A DNA stretch of 17,226 nucleotides from NCBI GenBank assembly GCA_016292335.1, contig JAECRX010000034.1:1-17226 (forward strand), given 5' to 3'. The DNA comes from Candidatus Sifarchaeum subterraneum. Lineage in GTDB: Archaea > Asgardarchaeota > Sifarchaeia > Sifarchaeales > Sifarchaeaceae. The notes below the pieces were generated by a model, which saw only the letters and a program-made list of their open reading frames with translations, made no database searches and had not been told where the DNA came from. Below are positions 13,079-17,226 of this stretch, in pieces. A program made the position numbers and the translations under genes. Numbering within the stretch: position 1 is the first letter of the stretch; each line of letters begins with the position of its first letter.

Positions 13079-14395
13079 TTATGCTTCCTCCATTCCAGCT
13101 AACTCCTCAGACATCCTTGCTACTGCGGCACCAGCTTGCATAACTGAATGTGGAATATCCCCAACTCTAGGTCCCAAACAAAAGCCACAACCATAAACAC
13201 CAGGAACCGTTAGGTCAACAGGATGATCTATATCATGTGAGGCTCTGAAAAATCCTAGATCATCAAGTTCTACTCCAATGAGTTCACTTAGTTTTTTGTT
13301 ATCTGGCCGTGGAATTGAGGCTGTACAAAGTACCACAAGACCGACAGTCAAGGGCTTTATAGTTCGGGTTAAAGTATCTTCATACCAGATCGTGAGATCT
13401 TGGGTTATAGGGTCTTCTCTAATTTCGCCTGGATTACTTCGAATGTAGTTAATGCCATATTCTTCTTTAGATCTGTTGGCAAATTCTTGAAAACCTTTAC
13501 CAAATGCTCTTAGATCGATGTAGAAAACATAGGTGTCTATCTCTGGGTGATGTTCTCTAATTAGGACAGCATCTTTTATTGCATACTTACAACAAATGCT
13601 AGAACAATAGGGATTATATCGCTGGTCTCTAGAACCCACGCACTGGATAAAAACGACTGATTCTGGCTCTTTACCATCAGAAGGTCTCAAAATATAGCCG
13701 TCTGTAGGGCCAGACGCACAAATAAGCCTTTCAAGCTCCATCGCAGTAATCACATTTTTGTATTTGCCGTATCCGTATGCGGTTATTGCTTTAGGGTTAA
13801 AAACATCAAAACCTGTAGCCAAAATTATCGCATCAACATTAAGAACGATCTCTTCTGGTTTTTCATCGAAATCTATTGCACCAGCCTCGCATAATTTTTC
13901 ACATACTCTACATGTGCCTTTCTGGAAGAAAAGACAATTTTCTTCATCGATAGTCGTTAGCCTTGGCACGGCTTGTGGGAAAGGCATGTAAATAGCTTTT
14001 CGGTCGGCCAACCCCATCTCAAACTCGTTTGGTACTTTGACGGGACATTTCTCTGTACAAATACCACATCCAACACATTTGTCCTCTTTAACATGTCTAG
14101 CCTTTTTCAGAACCGCCACTTCAAAGTTACCTATAGAACCTTTAGCATCTTGAACTTCCGAGTATGTAAGTAAAGTAATATTGGAGTGACGATAGCATTC
14201 AGCCATTTTAGGCGCTAAAATACATATAGAACAGTCCATTGTTGGAAAAGTTTTATCAAGTTGGGCCATTCTTCCACCTATGCTGGGTGTCTTCTCGACT
14301 AAATAAACCTTGAAACCACGATCTGCTGCATCTAATGAAGCTTGAATTCCTGCGATTCCGCCTCCCACAACAAGAACAGATTTGGAGTCTTTCAT
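13079..14395 (-). CDS. hdrA: HdrA-like flavoprotein, short form with inserted Fe-S region
   Basis: A 438-residue HdrA relative lacking both the N-terminal Cys domain and the C-terminal ferredoxin motifs. It begins directly with the FAD fold (VLVVGGGIAGIQASLD; GGGIAG at 11-16). It then has the classical insert: MDCSICIL (C55, C58), a [4Fe-4S] motif CVGCGICTEKCPVKVPNEF (C107, C110, C113, C117), FPQAVPRLTTID, and a second cluster of cysteines (C154, C162, C165, C169). QCVGSR and CCKYAIKDA follow. What it has is what hdrA-long lacks, and the reverse. Length is close to QmoA, but I recall QmoA as lacking Fe-S clusters, so it is not a simple QmoA. Its ATG overlaps the hdrB stop (ATGA). Function is inferred as half of an HdrA heterodimer. 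Confidence 0.9.
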   Translation of the reverse strand: MKDSKSVLVVGGGIAGIQASLDAADRGFKVYLVEKTPSIGGRMAQLDKTFPTMDCSICILAPKMAECYRHSNITLLTYSEVQDAKGSIGNFEVAVLKKARHVKEDKCVGCGICTEKCPVKVPNEFEMGLADRKAIYMPFPQAVPRLTTIDEENCLFFQKGTCRVCEKLCEAGAIDFDEKPEEIVLNVDAIILATGFDVFNPKAITAYGYGKYKNVITAMELERLICASGPTDGYILRPSDGKEPESVVFIQCVGSRDQRYNPYCSSICCKYAIKDAVLIREHHPEIDTYVFYIDLRAFGKGFQEFANRSKEEYGINYIRSNPGEIREDPITQDLTIWYEDTLTRTIKPLTVGLVVLCTASIPRPDNKKLSELIGVELDDLGFFRASHDIDHPVDLTVPGVYGCGFCLGPRVGDIPHSVMQAGAAVARMSEELAGMEEA

Positions 14396-15279
14396 GACGA
14401 TACCTCATAACCGTTATATTTTTCTAAAATATGATTTATCGAAATCCTATGATCACGTATTTGTGGATCCGTCAACTTAAAACCTAATGCTATGCTAAGA
14501 AGCTCGGGAAAGTGAAAAATGGGTAGATTTAATTCTTCTTTAAAACGAGTTTGAATCTCACGTTGCCCCAAGTCAAGCTGTAAAAAGCAAAAGGGGCATA
14601 TTGTAACAGCGCAGTCTACATTAGCCTTTTTCATAGCTTTAATTTTTTGGTTTATCAGACTTCTTGAGTATTTATCAAATGTATCTCGTATCGGTCCACC
14701 ACAACAGATCTCTTTGCCATCGTAATCGATGACCTCCGCCCCCGTAGCTCTCACTAATTCGTCTAATTCATCGTAGCCTCCTACAGAACCGAAGTGTAGC
14801 ATTTTTGGTCTAACTAAGTGACAACCCGGTTGTGTTGCAACCTTCAGATCCGTGAGAGGAGTAACAACAGCATTTTTGATTTTTTCAGGTCCTACATCTT
14901 CGTATAAAACGTCTATCATGTGTTTTATCTCTATCTCTCCCTTAAATTCTTTACCAATCTCTGAAAGTACTTCGTTTACTTGTCCCTTGATATCGCTGTT
15001 TTCCTTCAAAATAGTGTTTGTCATTAAAAGAGATTCGTAGCAATCAGAACATAATGCTAAGATATCAAGTCCCATCTCTTCTGCAATACAAAGATTTCGT
15101 GTGGCCAACGCAAGCCAACTGATATAGTCGAGTGACTGGATACCAAATGGTGCACAACAATTGGCTCCATGCATATCGACCAGCTCAACATCTAAAGTCG
15201 GTAAGATCTTTCTGGCGGCAAATTCATAACTAAGCTCTCTTGCAGGGACGAGGCAACCTATGAAAAAAGCATACTTCAT
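14392..15279 (-). CDS. hdrB: Heterodisulfide reductase subunit B
   Basis: A 295-residue HdrB with both CCG (Cys-rich) domains complete. The first is C9, C41-C42, C77 and C80; the second C153, C192-C193, C228 and C231. These ligate the two non-cubane [4Fe-4S] clusters that split a disulfide (CoM-S-S-CoB in methanogens). In non-methanogens HdrB-like proteins may use other disulfides or pass electrons elsewhere. GCLVPARE at the start and EICCGGP late in the chain are family text. It overlaps hdrA-short by 4 bases and follows hdrC after 17, so the three are surely one transcript. No methyl-coenzyme M reductase gene is visible, so the natural substrate cannot be told. The start ATG has AGGTG upstream. 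Confidence 0.93.
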   Translation of the reverse strand: MKYAFFIGCLVPARELSYEFAARKILPTLDVELVDMHGANCCAPFGIQSLDYISWLALATRNLCIAEEMGLDILALCSDCYESLLMTNTILKENSDIKGQVNEVLSEIGKEFKGEIEIKHMIDVLYEDVGPEKIKNAVVTPLTDLKVATQPGCHLVRPKMLHFGSVGGYDELDELVRATGAEVIDYDGKEICCGGPIRDTFDKYSRSLINQKIKAMKKANVDCAVTICPFCFLQLDLGQREIQTRFKEELNLPIFHFPELLSIALGFKLTDPQIRDHRISINHILEKYNGYEVSS

Positions 15280-15296
15280 TTTTACACCTCAGAAAA

Positions 15297-15818
15297 CTAT
15301 TTGTGTCCGATTATTTTGTCAAATCCCGTCTTTCTCAAAATTTTCAGAAGTTCCTCTGTGTCTGAGGGCTCTATCTCTGGCAATCCCATTTCTTGCCTTT
15401 GCTTTAGGATACTCTTTGTTGGATTTGAAATCTTTCCAGTATCGATGATATTTCCCCCTTGAGCTTTAATCCCCGGAGGTATGTGGCCTTCCCTTGCAGC
15501 GATATTTCTAATTGCAAATATCACTTCACCAACATCCGCACCTTGAGGACATTTATCAACGCAAGTGAAACAGGATAAACAGTACCAAGGTGTATTAGAC
15601 AGGACTTCTTCCTTAAGACCGATAGTAATCATTTCCATTAATCGTCGGGGGTTATATCTTGAAGTTTGTCTTGCCATAGGACAACTACTTGTACATCTAC
15701 CACATTGAATGCAGTCTAGGATACCCTTACCCCGAGGGGTATGTGCAACTATATGCATGAGTTTTGTGTCGTGTGAACTATCATGTGTTCTAGACTCGGT
15801 ATCTTCTGATTTTGACAT
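15297..15818 (-). CDS. hdrC: Heterodisulfide reductase subunit C
   Basis: A ferredoxin-like HdrC of 173 residues from the preferred ATG at 15818 (the frame opens with a TTG five codons earlier). Two classical [4Fe-4S] motifs, CIQCGRCTSSCP and CLSCFTCVDKCP, carry electrons from HdrA to the HdrB active site. NPRRLMEMITIGL between them is typical. AAGGA lies 7 bases before the preferred ATG. The N-terminus is polar and Ser/Asp/Thr-rich (MSKSEDTESRTHDSSHD), longer than in many HdrC proteins. It is the first gene of the minus-strand operon. There is no membrane helix, so this is the soluble HdrC, unlike the HdrE- or QmoC-linked membrane types. Confidence 0.93.
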   Translation of the reverse strand: MSKSEDTESRTHDSSHDTKLMHIVAHTPRGKGILDCIQCGRCTSSCPMARQTSRYNPRRLMEMITIGLKEEVLSNTPWYCLSCFTCVDKCPQGADVGEVIFAIRNIAAREGHIPPGIKAQGGNIIDTGKISNPTKSILKQRQEMGLPEIEPSDTEELLKILRKTGFDKIIGHK

Positions 15819-16213
15819 GGTTGATTCCTTCAATTATTTCGTTAGGAATTATTACCTTTCCTTGTAATTAACTATAGGCGATTCAATATATGGCAAAATT
15901 AGATGTGTGCAGATAAGAAATCTATTTTTTCTAATCAGTTGTGTTCTAACTAATTATCAGAACGTCTCACTTAAAACTTTTCTTTTTTATGCATAATATA
16001 TGTTTAAAGTTTTTTCCTTCATCATGTTTTAAGCCATTTCATCTTCCCAAGGGATCTTTTCTTAAAGTATTTTACTATGTATTTAAGAATAATGATAAAC
16101 ATTGACATCCTCTCCGCCCTAAACAGTACTTGGCAAAGTAGGAGAGATAGAGAAAAATTTCAATTCAAAAAAACGACAAAAATAATAAAAGGGTGGCTTT
16201 CTCCAGAAAAGTT
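15819..16213. other. 395-base intergenic region: Hdr operon promoter area and mobile-element edge
   Basis: The part next to hdrC is AT-rich. On the minus strand it contains two TATA-like stretches, CCTATAGTTAA (about 15868-15878) and CATATATTG (about 15885-15893), either of which could drive the Hdr operon. The middle (15900-16100) is T-rich with no gene seen. The right end (16103-16123) resembles an IS200/IS605 end, followed by the probable left edge of the transposase element. Confidence 0.4.
16103..16123 (-). mobile_element. Truncated IS200/IS605-like end, interrupted by the next element
   Basis: TGACATCCTCTCCGCCCTAA resembles the start of the GC-rich terminal hairpin of IS200/IS605 elements that I recall as GACATCCTCCCCGCCCTAAAGGGCG. 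The expected second arm of the hairpin (GGGCGAGG) is absent: the sequence changes to CAGTACTTGGCAAAGTAGG. The ISH3-like element may have inserted here. The consensus is from memory and only 21 bases are involved. Confidence 0.3.
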
Positions 16214-17226
16214 ATGATAATCCTAAACACTCTAAGGAAAAAGACACCCATACGTACTAACATGTTCCACCTAAAAAAATGTTTCGCAGAACAAATCTTG
16301 AACAAGAACCCATTCTCCCTTCAAAGAGCTCCTAATTGTATATATAGCTGTGAACAAATGATGGAAGTCATCTGTTATGCTTCTTTAGAGAAGATCTCCA
16401 TCAGCATGGCTTCTGACGACTTTAAAGAGGTGAAAGATTCTCCCAGCGGCCGGACTATTCGATATGCCCTCGAAAAGAAAATACCTCCCGAAATCGACAC
16501 GATGGTCAATGATTATATCGTATCCACCCTCTCTTCACTGCCTCGATTCTCGAAATATAGAGAGAAGAAATCTGCTGTGGTTGCCATTGATTTTCACGAT
16601 GATCCGTATTACGGAGACAAAAACGATCCCTATGTGGTGGGTGGAAGGCGGAAGCAGAGCACCAACCGCTTCCATCGGTATGCCACGATCTTCCTCTGTG
16701 AAAAAAGCCATAGATTCACTCTGGGTATGATTTCTGTGGATAAAGGCACTTCAAATTTAGAAATCGTCAAAATATTGATCCAACAGGCAGAAAGATTGGT
16801 GAACATCGGTATATTCCTAGGAGACGGTACGTTCTATAATGTGAGAGTATTGAGCTATCTGGAAAAGAAGAATATCCAATTTATCGTTCGTGGTCATAAG
16901 AACCAAGGCTTGAAACCCGTTCTTGAAAATTTGGAAGATCTACTGGCCGATGAGGGTGCTGCCAAATTTATACCCTATACCATGAAAAGTGGGAGGTTTA
17001 ACAGGAACCTTCAAGTCCGCCTTTTGATCTACAGGCAGGAAGGAGAATTAAAAGTCTTAGTTGTAAACCAAAGCAGTAAATTACCCGCTAAAAAGGCGGT
17101 CCACAATTTTAAGATGCGTTTCGGCATTGATACTTCCTATAAGATGAAACACATGGTCAAGGGGTGGACTTGTTCCAAGAATCCATCTATCCGATCCCAT
17201 CTCTTCGCCATGAGCCTGATGCTGTA
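16214..17226 (+). CDS. ISH3/IS4-like DDE transposase, 3' end beyond the window
   Basis: An open frame of 337 codons runs to the window edge with no stop. AIDFHDDPYYGDKN (first catalytic Asp, D126) is a signature of the archaeal ISH3/IS4-related transposases. LGDGTFYN supplies the second Asp (D204), and RFGIDTSYKMKH is the C-terminal catalytic motif. There the family normally has RFGIE; here the codon is GAT, so D306 replaces the catalytic Glu. The enzyme cuts and rejoins DNA at the element's inverted repeats. The frame is open upstream to 16151, and a GTG at 16193 is an alternative start. The left inverted repeat is probably in 16124-16160 (CAGTACTTGGCAAAGTAGG onward) but cannot be confirmed without the right end. 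Codon use is not obviously foreign. Confidence 0.85.
   Translation, partial: MIILNTLRKKTPIRTNMFHLKKCFAEQILNKNPFSLQRAPNCIYSCEQMMEVICYASLEKISISMASDDFKEVKDSPSGRTIRYALEKKIPPEIDTMVNDYIVSTLSSLPRFSKYREKKSAVVAIDFHDDPYYGDKNDPYVVGGRRKQSTNRFHRYATIFLCEKSHRFTLGMISVDKGTSNLEIVKILIQQAERLVNIGIFLGDGTFYNVRVLSYLEKKNIQFIVRGHKNQGLKPVLENLEDLLADEGAAKFIPYTMKSGRFNRNLQVRLLIYRQEGELKVLVVNQSSKLPAKKAVHNFKMRFGIDTSYKMKHMVKGWTCSKNPSIRSHLFAMSLML

Noticed and set aside
8741..16248. Shared 13-mer AGGAAAAAGACAC near 8741 and at the start of the transposase gene (about 16235)
   Set aside because: Flanking bases do not match and the sequence is A-rich, so chance is the simplest explanation.
16464..16730. An 88-codon frame inside the transposase region
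   Set aside because: The overlapping frame encodes an unmistakable DDE transposase with motifs before, within and after this stretch.

Overview
The window comes from an AT-rich archaeal chromosome. The archaeal markers are the C-terminus of an A-type ATP synthase proteolipid at the left edge, a Trm5/Taw2-type tRNA-modifying enzyme, two Rpn11-like JAMM proteases, a stand-alone Lrp/AsnC-type (RAM) sensor domain, an HdrABC-MvhD cluster, an ISH3-like transposase, TATA-like boxes and GGAGG-type ribosome binding sites. The Rpn11-like proteases and the Hdr genes would fit an Asgard or Bathyarchaeia-like lineage, but nothing here fixes the phylum.

Layout: 1-60, end of atpK; 338-574 (-), small two-helix membrane protein resembling AtpZ/AtpI; 797-1840 (+), PflX-like radical SAM protein; 1841-2301, non-coding with a degenerate IS200/IS605-type end; 2302-2649 (+), thioredoxin-like protein; 2769-3008 (-), RAM-domain protein; 3268-4152 (+), Taw2/Trm5-like enzyme; 4326-6174 (-), JAMM protease, Lys-rich coiled-coil protein and second JAMM protease, with a hairpin-rich mobile-element-like segment (4788-5035) between the first two. 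Next come a possible 45-residue Cys protein, a small membrane protein, and a GC-rich gamma-glutamyltransferase gene (6919-8505, -) bracketed by near-identical direct repeats. A multi-pass membrane protein (8885-9643, +) and an RNase Z-like metallohydrolase (9720-10463, +) follow.

The right third is one tightly packed minus-strand operon, transcribed hdrC-hdrB-hdrA(short)-hdrA(long)-mvhD (15818 to 10562). Its unusual point is two complementary HdrA-like proteins. The short one carries the FAD domain with the inserted iron-sulfur region. The long one carries the N-terminal Cys domain, an FAD domain without the insert, and two C-terminal [4Fe-4S] motifs. Together with HdrB (two intact CCG motifs), HdrC (two [4Fe-4S] motifs) and an MvhD that has a helix-turn-helix-like tail, they suggest a soluble electron-transfer or electron-bifurcating complex. 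No hydrogenase or formate dehydrogenase partner is visible.

The window ends inside an ISH3/IS4-like transposase whose third acidic residue appears to be Asp rather than Glu. Several repeat and mobile-element remnants run through the window: three IS200/IS605-end-like sequences, a motif of about 36 bp that includes a BRE/TATA-like stretch in three copies, and the repeat pair around the gamma-glutamyltransferase gene. No tRNA, rRNA or CRISPR array was recognised. All family assignments rest on motifs read by eye, without database searches.
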